Below, piece after piece: positions 35,826-44,406 of a DNA stretch of 64,000 bases. Source of the stretch: Virgibacillus ihumii (GTDB lineage Bacteria; Bacillota; Bacilli; Bacillales; Amphibacillaceae). A program made the position numbers and the translations under genes. The stretch is from NCBI RefSeq assembly GCF_902726655.1, contig NZ_CACVAN010000001.1:806001-870000 (forward strand). The letters run 5' to 3'. The number at the start of each line of letters is the position of its first letter. Within the stretch, counting starts at the first letter, position 1. The notes beneath the pieces were generated by a model. The model was given only the letters and a program-made list of their open reading frames with translations, did no database searches and was not told the origin of the DNA.

Positions 35826-36653
35826 TCACTCATTATTTGGCAATGTACGGATAATTTCTTTTACAAACCGTAAAAAATTTTCCTTCACTTTTTCCGTTGT
35901 TTCAATCACTTCATCATGTGTCAGCGGCTGGTCAAGAATGCCAGCGGCCATATTCGAGATACACGAAATACCGAGAACCCGCAATCCGGAATGGGCAGCA
36001 ATAGTCACTTCCGGAACAGTTGACATCCCCACCGCATCACCGCCGAATGTCCGTAACATGTTAATCTCTGCTGGCGTTTCATAAGCAGGCCCTGTATTTC
36101 CCACATATACACCATGCTGAACCGTCAGGCCAATTTTTTCCGCACACTTGTCGGCATGGTCAAGAAATAATGTATCATAGGCCTTTGACATGTCAGGGAA
36201 TCGATCCCCCATTTGATTATCATTTGGCCCAATCAACGGGGTGTCACCCATATTATTAATATGATCATCAATCAGCATCAAATCGCCCGGATTGAATGTT
36301 TTATTTATGCCACCTGCTGCGTTTGTGACAAGGATGGAGTTAATTCCCAGCTCTTTCATGACGCGAACCGGGAACGTCACCTGCTGCATCGTGTACCCTT
36401 CGTAATAGTGAAACCGACCTTGCATAGCAATCACCTGCCGGCCCTCCAGTGTACCGGTCACAAGTTGTCCTTTATGACCAGCGACTGTTGACTCCGGAAA
36501 ATGTGGAATATACTTATATCCGACAGATACAGGATTCTCGATTTCGTCGGCAAGCACACCCAAACCGGAGCCCAGTATTAATCCGATTTCCGGTTTCTTC
36601 TCCGTATTTTCCTTCAGAAATGCTGCTGCTTCTTTCACGTTGTTCAGATTCAT
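35826..36653 (-). CDS. punA: Purine nucleoside phosphorylase I
   Basis: A 275-residue trimeric-type PNP. Motifs are GLILGSGLGVLADEI, VAGHKGQLVTGTLEG, LILVTNAAGGIN-like sequence (SILVTNAAGGINKTFNPGDL) and GDAVGMSTVPEVTIAAHSGL. It splits guanosine and inosine. The start at 36653 (MNLNNVKEA) fits the family; a GTG at 36665 is the alternative. It lies between deoB and pdp. Confidence 0.93.
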   Translation of the reverse strand: MNLNNVKEAAAFLKENTEKKPEIGLILGSGLGVLADEIENPVSVGYKYIPHFPESTVAGHKGQLVTGTLEGRQVIAMQGRFHYYEGYTMQQVTFPVRVMKELGINSILVTNAAGGINKTFNPGDLMLIDDHINNMGDTPLIGPNDNQMGDRFPDMSKAYDTLFLDHADKCAEKIGLTVQHGVYVGNTGPAYETPAEINMLRTFGGDAVGMSTVPEVTIAAHSGLRVLGISCISNMAAGILDQPLTHDEVIETTEKVKENFLRFVKEIIRTLPNNE

Positions 36654-36670
36654 GCACTCTACCACACTTT

Positions 36671-37849
36671 CTATTTAATTTCGTTTAAAAAACTTTTACC
36701 GTGTTCAGGCATTGTTATTTTAAAGTTATCCGAAACAGTTGCCCCGATATCGGCAAATGTCTCTCTTAACGGCAATTTTTTTCCTTTACTGATGCCGTTA
36801 TGGTAAATGATTAGCGGGACATATTCACGTGTGTGATCGGTTCCGTGATGGACAGGATCATTCCCATGATCAGCTGTAATAATCAATAGATCTTCATCCT
36901 TCAGTCTGTTTAACACTTCCGGGAGTCTTGCATCAAATGCTTCCAGCGCTTTTCCATAGCCTTCCGGATCCCGGCGATGGCCATATTTGGCATCAAAGTC
37001 GACCAGGTTTAAAAAATTGAGGCCGTGGAAATCTTCACTCATTGATTCGATCAACTTGGTCATCCCGTCTTCATTATCTGCAGTCCGAATCGCAGAGGTA
37101 ACACCCTCCCCGTCGTAAATATCGGAAATTTTACCGAGTGCAATGACGTCATGACCGGTATCTTCCAGTTCATTCATAACTGTATGTCCGAACGGCTTCA
37201 GTGCGTAATCATGCCTGTTTGCTGTCCGCTGAAATGCCCCCGGCTGACCGGTAAATGGTCTGGCGATCACACGGCCGACCATATATTTTTCATCCAACGT
37301 CAGTTCACGGGCAATTTCACAGATTTTATACTGCTCTTCAAGTGGAACGATATCTTCATGGGCAGCAATCTGCAGCACAGAGTCTGCTGACGTATATACG
37401 ATTAATGCACCGGTTTTCATATGCTCAGCACCAAGTTCTTCCAAAATAACCGTTCCGGACGCAGGCTTATTGCCGATTACTTTCCGACCGGTCCGTTCCT
37501 CCAACTCTGAAATCAGTTCGTCCGGAAATCCATCCGGGAAGGTGCGAAAAGGCTGTTGGATATTCAACCCCATAATTTCCCAATGTCCAGTCATCGTATC
37601 CTTTCCATTGGACGCTTCTTGCATTTTTGTGTAATGTGCCTGCGGACTATCCTGTTTTGCAATTCCTTCGATTTCCCGGATATTACTCAGGCCAAGCTTT
37701 GCCATATTTGGCATATTCAACCCATTCATGCGATCAGCAATATGTCCAAGCGTATCCGCCCCTTTATCATTAAACCTTTCCGCATCAGGTGCCTCGCCGA
37801 TGCCTACCGAGTCCATTACAATCAGAAAAACCCTTTTGAAATTTTGCAT
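36671..37849 (-). CDS. deoB: Phosphopentomutase
   Basis: A 392-residue alkaline phosphatase-superfamily enzyme. Metal motifs include [37 protein letters not shown] and [20 protein letters not shown]. It converts ribose- and deoxyribose-1-phosphate to the 5-phosphates. It is the first gene of the deoB–punA–pdp run and follows xerD as in B. subtilis (drm). Confidence 0.95.
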   Translation of the reverse strand: MQNFKRVFLIVMDSVGIGEAPDAERFNDKGADTLGHIADRMNGLNMPNMAKLGLSNIREIEGIAKQDSPQAHYTKMQEASNGKDTMTGHWEIMGLNIQQPFRTFPDGFPDELISELEERTGRKVIGNKPASGTVILEELGAEHMKTGALIVYTSADSVLQIAAHEDIVPLEEQYKICEIARELTLDEKYMVGRVIARPFTGQPGAFQRTANRHDYALKPFGHTVMNELEDTGHDVIALGKISDIYDGEGVTSAIRTADNEDGMTKLIESMSEDFHGLNFLNLVDFDAKYGHRRDPEGYGKALEAFDARLPEVLNRLKDEDLLIITADHGNDPVHHGTDHTREYVPLIIYHNGISKGKKLPLRETFADIGATVSDNFKITMPEHGKSFLNEIK

Positions 37850-37950
37850 ATCTATCCCTCCAGTAAGTATTAATCAGCATGTCAAAAATATGTCATTTTC
37901 ATTCTGTTGTATGATGTCTGACCTCTCTATTTAAAAAAATTTATTCCTTG

Positions 37951-38844
37951 TTACGCCCTTGGGTGGTACGATTGATAAATATCCTTCAGACGTGATTTAT
38001 TGATATGTGTATAAATTTGCGTTGTAGAAATATCGGCATGTCCGAGCATCTCCTGTACTGACCGTAAATCTGCGCCATTCTCCAGCAAATGAGTTGCAAA
38101 CGAGTGACGCAGCGTGTGTGGTGTTATTTCTTTCTTAATCCCAGACTGCCTGGCAATGCCCTTCAATATCTTCCAGAACCCTTGGCGTGATAACGGACGG
38201 CCATGCTGGTTAACAAATAGTGCATTTTTATCCTGCCTCCGTCTTGTCAATTGTCCGCGTGCCTCCCGCAAATATTTTTCCACCGCTTCTTTCGCGACAT
38301 CACCCAAAGGAACAATTCTTTCTCTTGAACCTTTCCCGAAACATCGTAAAAATCCCATCGTCAAATGAAGGTCGCTCACTTTCAGACTTATTAATTCTGA
38401 AACACGCAGCCCTGATGCATACAGTAATTCCAGCATCGCCTTGTTACGGATACTTAACGGACTGTCTTCCTGAAAAGTCAATAACTTCTCCACATCTTTG
38501 GAAGACAAAACTTTCGGCAATTTTTGTTCTTTTTTGGGAGTTTCAATATGGATGCTGGCATCCTGGTTCACCTGTTGGTCCCTGATCAGAAATTGATGGT
38601 AAGCACGAATAGATGAAATTGCCCGTGAAATAGTGGCTGCGGATTTCCCATTATCTTTTAATTCATACAAAAATCCGATAATATCGTTACGTTCCACATC
38701 ATTCCAGCTTTTCTTATGTATGTGATTCTCGATAAAAGCCATATACTGTTTTAAATCTCTTTGATAGGATTTCAGTGTATTATCAGACAAGCCCCGTTCA
38801 ACCTGCAAATAATGAATAAAATCCTCAATACCGGCTTTCAGCAT
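37951..38844 (-). CDS. xerD: Site-specific tyrosine recombinase XerD
   Basis: A 297-residue recombinase. The N-terminal SAM-like domain is [20 protein letters not shown]. The catalytic set is Arg in [14 protein letters not shown], HxxR in [15 protein letters not shown], and His/Tyr in [15 protein letters not shown]. With a XerC-type partner it resolves chromosome dimers at dif. It follows yqzK, five bases apart. Confidence 0.94.
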   Translation of the reverse strand: MLKAGIEDFIHYLQVERGLSDNTLKSYQRDLKQYMAFIENHIHKKSWNDVERNDIIGFLYELKDNGKSAATISRAISSIRAYHQFLIRDQQVNQDASIHIETPKKEQKLPKVLSSKDVEKLLTFQEDSPLSIRNKAMLELLYASGLRVSELISLKVSDLHLTMGFLRCFGKGSRERIVPLGDVAKEAVEKYLREARGQLTRRRQDKNALFVNQHGRPLSRQGFWKILKGIARQSGIKKEITPHTLRHSFATHLLENGADLRSVQEMLGHADISTTQIYTHINKSRLKDIYQSYHPRA

Positions 38845-38849
38845 AACAG

Positions 38850-39056
38850 CTACTCCCCTAATCGAAAAAATATGTCCAGACGGGCTATGATATCTTCCAC
38901 TTCATAAAATACTTTTACAGAAGGTCCTTCAGGTGGATCATAGCGGTGCTCCTTTTCATATTCAGCATGCATGGCATGCAGCCCAACATAAAATAAACAC
39001 GTGCAGGCTGCAAAAATGACAAATACTTTCAATGTTTCCCATATCATTTTTTTCAT
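38850..39056 (-). CDS. YqzK-like small membrane protein (DUF4227)
   Basis: A 68-residue protein with one N-terminal helix ([20 protein letters not shown]) and a charged tail with [12 protein letters not shown]. Between fur and xerD, B. subtilis carries yqzK of the same size and layout. Function is unknown. The ribosome site is GAGGGG. It is probably co-transcribed with xerD. Confidence 0.8.
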   Translation of the reverse strand: MKKMIWETLKVFVIFAACTCLFYVGLHAMHAEYEKEHRYDPPEGPSVKVFYEVEDIIARLDIFFRLGE

Positions 39057-39373
39057 TGTGCATGTCCCCTCTTTTACTATCTATTGTTAGAAGATATGCT
39101 AAAAAAGGAACACAATATACATTGAAAACAATTTCATATTACTGATTCAAACGTAACCCATCTTGACCAAAATGTAAACTTAAAACAAAACACAAACGGC
39201 TGATTAGAGCTGAGTAGCTTTATCCGCAAAATTCTGCAGCATTGGAAAAACTCAGCATTTGCCTCTCTTATAGCAATTGCCGATGATTTTCTTATAAGGT
39301 CAACCCTATCTTATAATTTCTGACGTTAAAACAAAAGCCTCTTTCCGGTGAAGAAAAAGGCATACAAGTTTCA
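39057..39373. other. Intergenic region between fur and yqzK
   Basis: A 317-base gap. It holds the fur terminator at its right end and presumably the promoter of yqzK–xerD. I see no gene, RNA or convincing promoter match in the rest. Confidence 0.6.
39337..39361 (-). terminator. Likely terminator of fur
   Basis: On the minus strand GCCTTTTTC and GAAAGAGGC pair imperfectly, followed by TTTTGTTTT, 13 bases after the fur stop. Confidence 0.65.
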
Positions 39374-39835
39374 TTATGATGTTGCTGATTGTACGGATGC
39401 TTTCTGACATTGCTTGCAAAGCCCGTGAAATGTCAGACGGTGATCCTTCACTTGAAATCCCCAGTCACTTTCCACTATTTTTTCTACATCCTCAAGCAAG
39501 TCTTCAACAATTTCTTCGACAGACCCGCATTCAATGCAGACAAGATGATGATGAAAATGCTCTGCCCCCTCTTTTCGAAGGTCGTAGCGGGAAACGCCAT
39601 CACCAAAATTTATCTTATCCACAATCTTTAATTCTGATAATAATTCCAATGTACGGTAAACAGTTGCCAATCCGATTTCAGGCGCCAATTCTTTAACAAG
39701 TAAGTATATTTCTTCAGCACTCAAATGATCTTCTTCACGTTCAAGCAATACTCTGACAGTAGCTTCCCGCTGCGGAGTTAGTTTATAGCTTTGTGCATGG
39801 AGCTGTTTTTTAATCTGTTCAATTCGATGTTCCAT
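39374..39835 (-). CDS. fur: Ferric uptake regulator Fur
   Basis: A 153-residue Fur-family repressor. An N-terminal winged helix (YKLTPQREATVRVLLEREED) is followed by a metal-binding domain with GAEHFHHHLVCIECG and a C-terminal LCKQCQ, giving two CxxC zinc pairs. The start at 39835 follows GGGAGGAGACTTGCC. Fur rather than PerR or Zur is chosen from its place beside yqzK–xerD and spoIIM. A consensus sigma-A promoter and a PerR-like box lie upstream. Confidence 0.92.
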   Translation of the reverse strand: MEHRIEQIKKQLHAQSYKLTPQREATVRVLLEREEDHLSAEEIYLLVKELAPEIGLATVYRTLELLSELKIVDKINFGDGVSRYDLRKEGAEHFHHHLVCIECGSVEEIVEDLLEDVEKIVESDWGFQVKDHRLTFHGLCKQCQKASVQSATS

Positions 39836-39867
39836 GGCAAGTCTCCTCCCTGATATCCCCAACTATA

Positions 39868-39896
39868 ATTATATGCACATAGATAACGAGTGTCAA
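39868..39896 (-). promoter_or_regulatory. Consensus sigma-A promoter of fur
   Basis: On the minus strand TTGACA (39891–39896), 17-base spacer, TATAAT (39868–39873): perfect in both hexamers. Confidence 0.85.
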
Positions 39897-39897
39897 A

Positions 39898-39912
39898 GTA
39901 TAATTATTATAA
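39898..39912. promoter_or_regulatory. PerR/Fur-type box next to the fur promoter
   Basis: GTATAATTATTATAA differs from the PerR box TTATAATNATTATAA at one end base only. It abuts the -35 hexamer on the upstream side. PerR represses fur in B. subtilis. Confidence 0.65.
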
Positions 39913-39920
39913 ACTGTTAT

Positions 39921-39935
39921 CGATAATTATTATTA
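39921..39935. promoter_or_regulatory. Second Fur-like box upstream of fur
   Basis: CGATAATTATTATTA resembles the Fur box TGATAATNATTATCA with three differences, eight bases beyond the first box. In this AT-rich stretch it could be chance. Confidence 0.4.
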
Positions 39936-40057
39936 TATAATATAAATTATTTTTTATAAAGTCATCAGGGAATATTTGTTATGGCAGGAAAACTGCGACG
40001 TCCTCTATTTGATAATGCCAGGATTTCTAAAAGGTAATTGTTATTACACAATATCCA

Positions 40058-40632
40058 TAAACTGCGACACAACTACTGGAATGTTTTTATATAATTACGT
40101 CCACTTTCTCGCCCTACCGTCCGGGATCGCTTCGGGCGGATGCTTTCACTGCCAGCATAAGTGCGACATCAGTTCAAGAAAATCACTTTCACTGTGTCTT
40201 CTTTACCGCGGGCACGGCCTCAGCCTCCTTGCCCCGGCAAGGGGTATGTCGACGTTGTCCGCAAAGGACGATTTTAGTCGACCTTCCTTTTCCACTCTGC
40301 GGGGTCTTCGGACTCGTGCTGTTCCCGCAGGAGTCACCGCCCTCCGCTCACCCGGACTAGTGTAGTGGTATCATCCGTTTTTCTATAACGATTTCGATTC
40401 CAGCAAAGAGTCATAAACGTAAAAATAGCGGAGGAAATACGCGGAGACTCCTGTGGGAGCAGAGGCCTAGATGAGACTCCGTAGCGCGGTAGCGCAAGGA
40501 GGCTCATCAGCCACCCACGGTAAAGAAGACACTGCGAAAGCTTGCTTGAGCAGATGTCGCACTTATGCTCGAAAGTGAAAGCGACGTGTATTTCCGCAGC
40601 GGTGGTAAAACATCATACTATGTCGCAGTTTA
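40058..40632. repeat. Large GC-rich imperfect inverted repeat, two opposed copies of an interspersed element
   Basis: Two related copies face each other. Exact inverted partners in order from outside in: TAAACTGCGACA (40058–40069) with 40621–40632; AGCATAAGTGCGACATC (40154–40170) with 40553–40569; GTGTCTTCTTTACCG (40194–40208) with 40518–40532; AGCCTCCTTGC (40222–40232) with 40494–40504; CTGTTCCCGCAGGAGTC (40319–40335) with GACTCCTGTGGGAGCAG (40446–40462, two differences). Composition is markedly richer in G and C than the flanks. The GACTCCTGCGGGAACAG core is, to my memory, frequent between genes of Bacillaceae. A further AAACTGCGAC stands at 39990. No protein-coding content is supported. 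Confidence 0.85.
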
Positions 40633-40662
40633 CTTCAACTGTTAGACAGCAACGAGAGCATT

Positions 40663-41298
40663 CTAATAAAACGACTCAATCAGCGCTTCCATTGCTTCAT
40701 TGGCGACGAACGCCTCCAGGGACGCGGCCGCAAGTGAAGCTATCAATAACAATGAGAAAATCATGATATAACGGCCAAACGGCTGAAAAATCGGCTGCGG
40801 AATCTTTTTTGAAAAAAGTTTACCAAGCAGTGTTAGTGAGAATATCATCGCCATACTTCCGGCAATTAAATAGACTGGTATAATCAGAAAGTTCTGCGGT
40901 GCAATTGATAATGATGCCAACAGCAGCCCTTTCGCCCCAAGCTGATTGACAATGAACCCAACTGAGAAGCCCACAACAAGTCCTTTCAGGAAAATGAGAA
41001 TCCACACCAATGGAAGACCGATAACGGACAATCCCAATATAAACAGTAAAATTAAATATTTGGCATGATAAAGGAAGCTGGATTTTAATATTTCACTATT
41101 ATTTATTTGTTCACTGCCATTAAGCTGTCCGAAAAAACGCTCCAGATAAAAAAACAAACCTTCCTTCTGTCCGAAACTCATGCCGTTTACAATAATTGCT
41201 CCAAACACTACACCGGTTAAAAACAGAATGATCATAAACATATAAATAGTGGCATGATCTTTTACATGATTCACTGCTAAAGTTCGTTTGGTATACAT
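40663..41298 (-). CDS. spoIIM: Stage II sporulation protein M
   Basis: A 211-residue membrane protein with about five helices. FMIILFLTGVVFGAIIVNGM and a middle LILLFILGLSVIGLPLVWIL match SpoIIM. It belongs to the SpoIID–SpoIIM–SpoIIP complex that drives forespore engulfment. The ribosome site is GGAGGATTTCG. Its 3' end is only 30 bases from the large repeat. Confidence 0.92.
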   Translation of the reverse strand: MYTKRTLAVNHVKDHATIYMFMIILFLTGVVFGAIIVNGMSFGQKEGLFFYLERFFGQLNGSEQINNSEILKSSFLYHAKYLILLFILGLSVIGLPLVWILIFLKGLVVGFSVGFIVNQLGAKGLLLASLSIAPQNFLIIPVYLIAGSMAMIFSLTLLGKLFSKKIPQPIFQPFGRYIMIFSLLLIASLAAASLEAFVANEAMEALIESFY

Positions 41299-41394
41299 CG
41301 AAATCCTCCATTGTCCTTTTTTCCTCTCTACTAAAAACTATGAAGAATACCATGTAAAAATACCAAAATGCGGATAATTTAATGAATGATTTAT

Positions 41395-42561
41395 TCAGGA
41401 AGTTACACTCCCATACCTGCCGCCACCGCCAGCTTTTATTTCTAAATCCCCTTCCCGCATCCGAATGATAGAGGCTGCTAGTTTTTCGGGTACGATCTCC
41501 TGCAGTTCCTCAAATGGAACATGGTGAATCACATTCATTTCTGTATCAAAATGGGATAATAGCTTTTCAAATGTTTTGGGACCAAGCTTCGGCAAATATT
41601 CCAATGGAACCTGATACAAATATGGCGGCCGTTCCATATTGCTGCCATCCGCATTGGATAACTCCTGTATCCGGTCATACACCCCTTTGATAATTTTAGT
41701 TGAATGACACGTATGACATTGATCTGCATCAGGTGATAATGGTTCGAGACACTGACTGCAAACCGTTGTATAATATTTCCCCAAATGCGGATTCATGCCA
41801 AAGTTCTGTTTGATGCCTCGCCCGTTAACATTGCCCAGTGCCCATTCAAATTCTTTAAAAGAAGGCTCATCCATCATAATTTCCTGATATTCTCTCGCTA
41901 TTTTCGCAAGCGAGTGCGCATCTGAATTCGATACAAATGTGTAATCGTGCAGTTCGGCAATTTGATCAGCCATCATCGTATCTGAACTCAGACCCAGCTC
42001 AATGGCATCAATCAAGTCCGGATCGAATACTTCTTTTAAAGATTGGCGAACACCTTTTCCGTATAAGCTTTTAAACGGAGTAAATGCATGAGCAATAATA
42101 AACAGCCCGGAAAGTTCCTTTACTTTATATTGCAGTTCCTTTGCTGAACCATAATATCGCTGGGAGCTCAATGTGACATTTTTCATCTTTCCTGTCAGCC
42201 ACTCCGTGAACTTCCCGATTGCCGCAAGTGTTGGGAAAAAGCAAAGCACATGAATTTGTCCGTGGCAGTTTTCATCATATACTTCAATCTCCGCCCCCGG
42301 CAGCAGTGTAACCTTTTCGAAACGAACTCCTCCATCCGCCAGTTCATATGCTTTTCCAGCATCAATCAGCTGCTTTATTTCTTCTTGTACTGCCGGAGCA
42401 TGGCTGTCAATCACCCCCGCCATGTGGATGCCCTTGTTACGGCTTGCTTCTTTCAAAATATTTGTCAGCGTCAACGTCTTGGCACCCGTTATTTTTACCG
42501 GTTTATTGTACATATCCCTGCCGATATGAATGTGCAGATCGGTGAAAAATGAATTCAGCAT
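41395..42561 (-). CDS. Endonuclease Q homologue (YqxK/PHP family)
   Basis: A 388-residue protein of the TIGR00375 family, related to endonuclease Q, which nicks DNA 5' of deaminated bases and abasic sites. The PHP domain metal motifs are DLHIH (8–12), HMAGVIDSHAP (about 46–55), LLPGAEIEV (about 87–94) and SNSDAHS (211–217). A zinc finger follows with Cys268, Cys271, Cys282 and Cys285. A helix-hairpin-helix-like LPKLGPKTFEKLL lies beyond. All metal-binding parts appear intact. It lies between nudF and spoIIM, where B. subtilis has yqxK. Activity is inferred from archaeal and Bacillus pumilus relatives. Confidence 0.8.
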   Translation of the reverse strand: MLNSFFTDLHIHIGRDMYNKPVKITGAKTLTLTNILKEASRNKGIHMAGVIDSHAPAVQEEIKQLIDAGKAYELADGGVRFEKVTLLPGAEIEVYDENCHGQIHVLCFFPTLAAIGKFTEWLTGKMKNVTLSSQRYYGSAKELQYKVKELSGLFIIAHAFTPFKSLYGKGVRQSLKEVFDPDLIDAIELGLSSDTMMADQIAELHDYTFVSNSDAHSLAKIAREYQEIMMDEPSFKEFEWALGNVNGRGIKQNFGMNPHLGKYYTTVCSQCLEPLSPDADQCHTCHSTKIIKGVYDRIQELSNADGSNMERPPYLYQVPLEYLPKLGPKTFEKLLSHFDTEMNVIHHVPFEELQEIVPEKLAASIIRMREGDLEIKAGGGGRYGSVTS

Positions 42562-42564
42562 TTC

Positions 42565-43110
42565 CTACATCCTTTCTAGTAATTCAAGATACAACATTGC
42601 ATAGTTTGTCTTCGCATCATGAATGCGTTGTTCTCGTACATACTGTTTTGCTTCGTCCAGTGTCAGTTCAAGCAATTCAACAAACTCATCATCATCACCC
42701 GTAACCGCATTTTTCAGTGGTTCCAAGTCTTCCGTTATATAGATATACATGATTTCATCCGCAAATCCCGGCGAAGTATAAAATGATGTAATCAACTTCA
42801 AATTACTAGTCGTGTAACCTGTCTCTTCCTCCAGTTCACGAACGGCAGTTTTTTCAGGTTTTTCACCGGGTTCCAATTTACCGGCCGGAATTTCCACCAG
42901 TGATTTTTCCAGCGGCTTACGATATTGTTCAACAAAGACAATTTTTTTATCCTTTGTAACCGGAATGACCGCTACTGCACCCGGATGCTTAATCAGTTCC
43001 CTTTTCGCTGTTTCACCATCAGGAAGTGTGACATCATCCACCTGCAGTTTAACGACCTTTCCATCATATATGTGTTCCGTATGAATGGTTTTTTCTTCAA
43101 ATTTTTTCAT
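42565..43110 (-). CDS. nudF: ADP-ribose pyrophosphatase NudF
   Basis: A 181-residue Nudix hydrolase. The Nudix box is GKLEPGEKPEKTAVRELEEE plus TGY, matching GX5EX7REUXEEXGU. An N-terminal beta domain (KTIHTEHIYDGKVVKLQVDD) is typical of the ADP-ribose group. It splits ADP-ribose to AMP and ribose-5-phosphate. Its stop lies three bases after the start region of the endoQ homologue, so the two genes are probably one transcript. Confidence 0.92.
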   Translation of the reverse strand: MKKFEEKTIHTEHIYDGKVVKLQVDDVTLPDGETAKRELIKHPGAVAVIPVTKDKKIVFVEQYRKPLEKSLVEIPAGKLEPGEKPEKTAVRELEEETGYTTSNLKLITSFYTSPGFADEIMYIYITEDLEPLKNAVTGDDDEFVELLELTLDEAKQYVREQRIHDAKTNYAMLYLELLERM

Positions 43111-43226
43111 TTATCGGTCCATCCTTTTCTTTCAGCACTATTTTCATTCTAACACACCTGTTTAGTTGAATTTAGCAGAAACAGTTTTCTACAATGGAGA
43201 TAAGAACATTTACTGGAGGGAACGAC

Positions 43227-44147
43227 ATGAAAAAAAATCAACTCGGTCAATCGAATTTAAATGTTTCTGAATTAACGCTTGGATGCATGTCTTTGGGGAC
43301 AGATCGGCAAAAAGCAAACGATATTATCGATGCTGCCTTGGATGCCGGTGTTAACCATCTGGATACTGCTGATTTATACGATTTTGGTGTAAACGAGGAA
43401 CTTGTCGGTAAGACAATCAAAAACCGGCGGGATCAGATTATTTTAACGACGAAGGTTGGCAATCATTTTAATAAGGATAAACAAGACTGGTTCTGGGACC
43501 CTTCACCTGATCATATCAAGAAAGGTGTTAAAGACAGTCTTCACCGTTTAAATACAGACTATATCGATTTTTATATGCTGCACGGCGGTACCATTGATGA
43601 TCCGATTGACGAAACGATTGGGGCATTTGAGTCACTAAAACAGGAAGGTGTTATTCGTGCATACGGCATCTCTTCCATTCGCCCCAACGTCATTCGTGAA
43701 TATGTAAAACGTTCCAATATAGATGGCGTTATGATGCAGTACAACATGCTTGACCGGCGATCGGAAGAGGAAATACTTGATTTACTGCATGCGAACAACA
43801 TCAGTGTGCTGGCTAGAGGTCCACTTGCAAAAGGTATGCTCAGTAATAAAGCCACTGAGCAGATTAACAAAAAAGGTCAGGACGGATTTTTGGACTATTC
43901 CTTTGAAGAACTTAAAGCGGTTAACCAAAATCTTACTGAACAATTCGGTGATGAACATTCGTTTAATGAGCTGGCCCTGAAATATGTGCTCAAATCCCCT
44001 GCCGTTGCTACTGCCGTGTTTGGTGCAAGCTCAACTGACCAGGTAACAGAAAATACTGCGTTCGATCATTCCAGAGCTTTGACTGACGAAACATATGAAG
44101 CTTTACAGCAAATTACAAAAGCAATTCAATATACGAACCACCGATAA
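43227..44147 (+). CDS. Aldo/keto reductase (YqkF-like)
   Basis: A 306-residue TIM-barrel NADPH oxidoreductase. The catalytic Asp/Tyr lie in HLDTADLYDFGVNEELVG, Lys in IILTTKVGNHF and His in DFYMLHGGTIDDP. The C-terminal cofactor region is VATAVFGASSTDQV. The start at 43227 follows GGAGGGAACGAC. It is divergent from nudF as yqkF is in B. subtilis. The substrate is not predictable. Confidence 0.88.
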   Translation: MKKNQLGQSNLNVSELTLGCMSLGTDRQKANDIIDAALDAGVNHLDTADLYDFGVNEELVGKTIKNRRDQIILTTKVGNHFNKDKQDWFWDPSPDHIKKGVKDSLHRLNTDYIDFYMLHGGTIDDPIDETIGAFESLKQEGVIRAYGISSIRPNVIREYVKRSNIDGVMMQYNMLDRRSEEEILDLLHANNISVLARGPLAKGMLSNKATEQINKKGQDGFLDYSFEELKAVNQNLTEQFGDEHSFNELALKYVLKSPAVATAVFGASSTDQVTENTAFDHSRALTDETYEALQQITKAIQYTNHR

Positions 44148-44154
44148 AGCGAAA

Positions 44155-44191
44155 AAAAGTGGCATGGACAGCTTATTGTTATGCCACTTTT
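44155..44191 (+). terminator. Terminator of the aldo/keto reductase gene
   Basis: AAAAGTGGCAT (44155–44165) and ATGCCACTTTT (44181–44191) pair perfectly and run into TTTT. Confidence 0.85.
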
Positions 44192-44250
44192 TTATTACAG
44201 ATTTTTAAGTAGCGATATACTCGTTTTTACCCTTATCCAATCGCCGAAAT

Positions 44251-44313
44251 ATATCCGCGATTTTACACCGGATATCCATGATTTCGAACTCGATATCCGC
44301 GATTTTGGAATTT
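44251..44313. repeat. Three tandem 21-bp repeats
   Basis: Units at 44251–44271, 44272–44292 and 44293–44313 share ATATCC..GATTT at a period of exactly 21 bases (two exact turns of DNA). Units 1 and 3 share ATATCCGCGATTTT; unit 2 reads ATATCCATGATTTC. The array lies between a terminator and the SOS promoter of polYB. Confidence 0.75.
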
Positions 44314-44340
44314 CGCCCCCACCTCTACAATAAATTTCCA

Positions 44341-44384
44341 TTGCTAAAATGACAGTTAATTGCATATAATAGGAACAAATGTTC
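44341..44384 (+). promoter_or_regulatory. Promoter of polYB with LexA (SOS) box
   Basis: TTGCTA (44341–44346), an 18-base spacer and TATAAT (44365–44370) form a promoter. GAACAAATGTTC (44373–44384), a perfect LexA/DinR palindrome of the GAACN4GTTC type, begins three bases after the -10. Confidence 0.85.
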
Positions 44385-44406
44385 TAGTTCGAAAGTAGTG
44401 GTGGCA

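Larger units (their letters stand above)
39836..40662. other. Long non-coding region between fur and spoIIM
   Basis: An 827-base gap. Its first 100 bases hold the fur promoter and boxes. From 40058 to 40632 lies a GC-rich inverted repeat described separately. Frames in it lack ribosome sites and family motifs. Confidence 0.7.

Noticed and set aside
40197..40365. Open frames inside the GC-rich repeat that could be taken as small proteins
   Set aside because: They lie within mirrored repeat blocks, lack ribosome sites and show no family motif; the inverted-repeat structure explains the sequence better.
44251..44313. The 21-bp tandem units as a CRISPR array
   Set aside because: There are no unique spacers between units and no cas genes in the window; period and unit length are equal.
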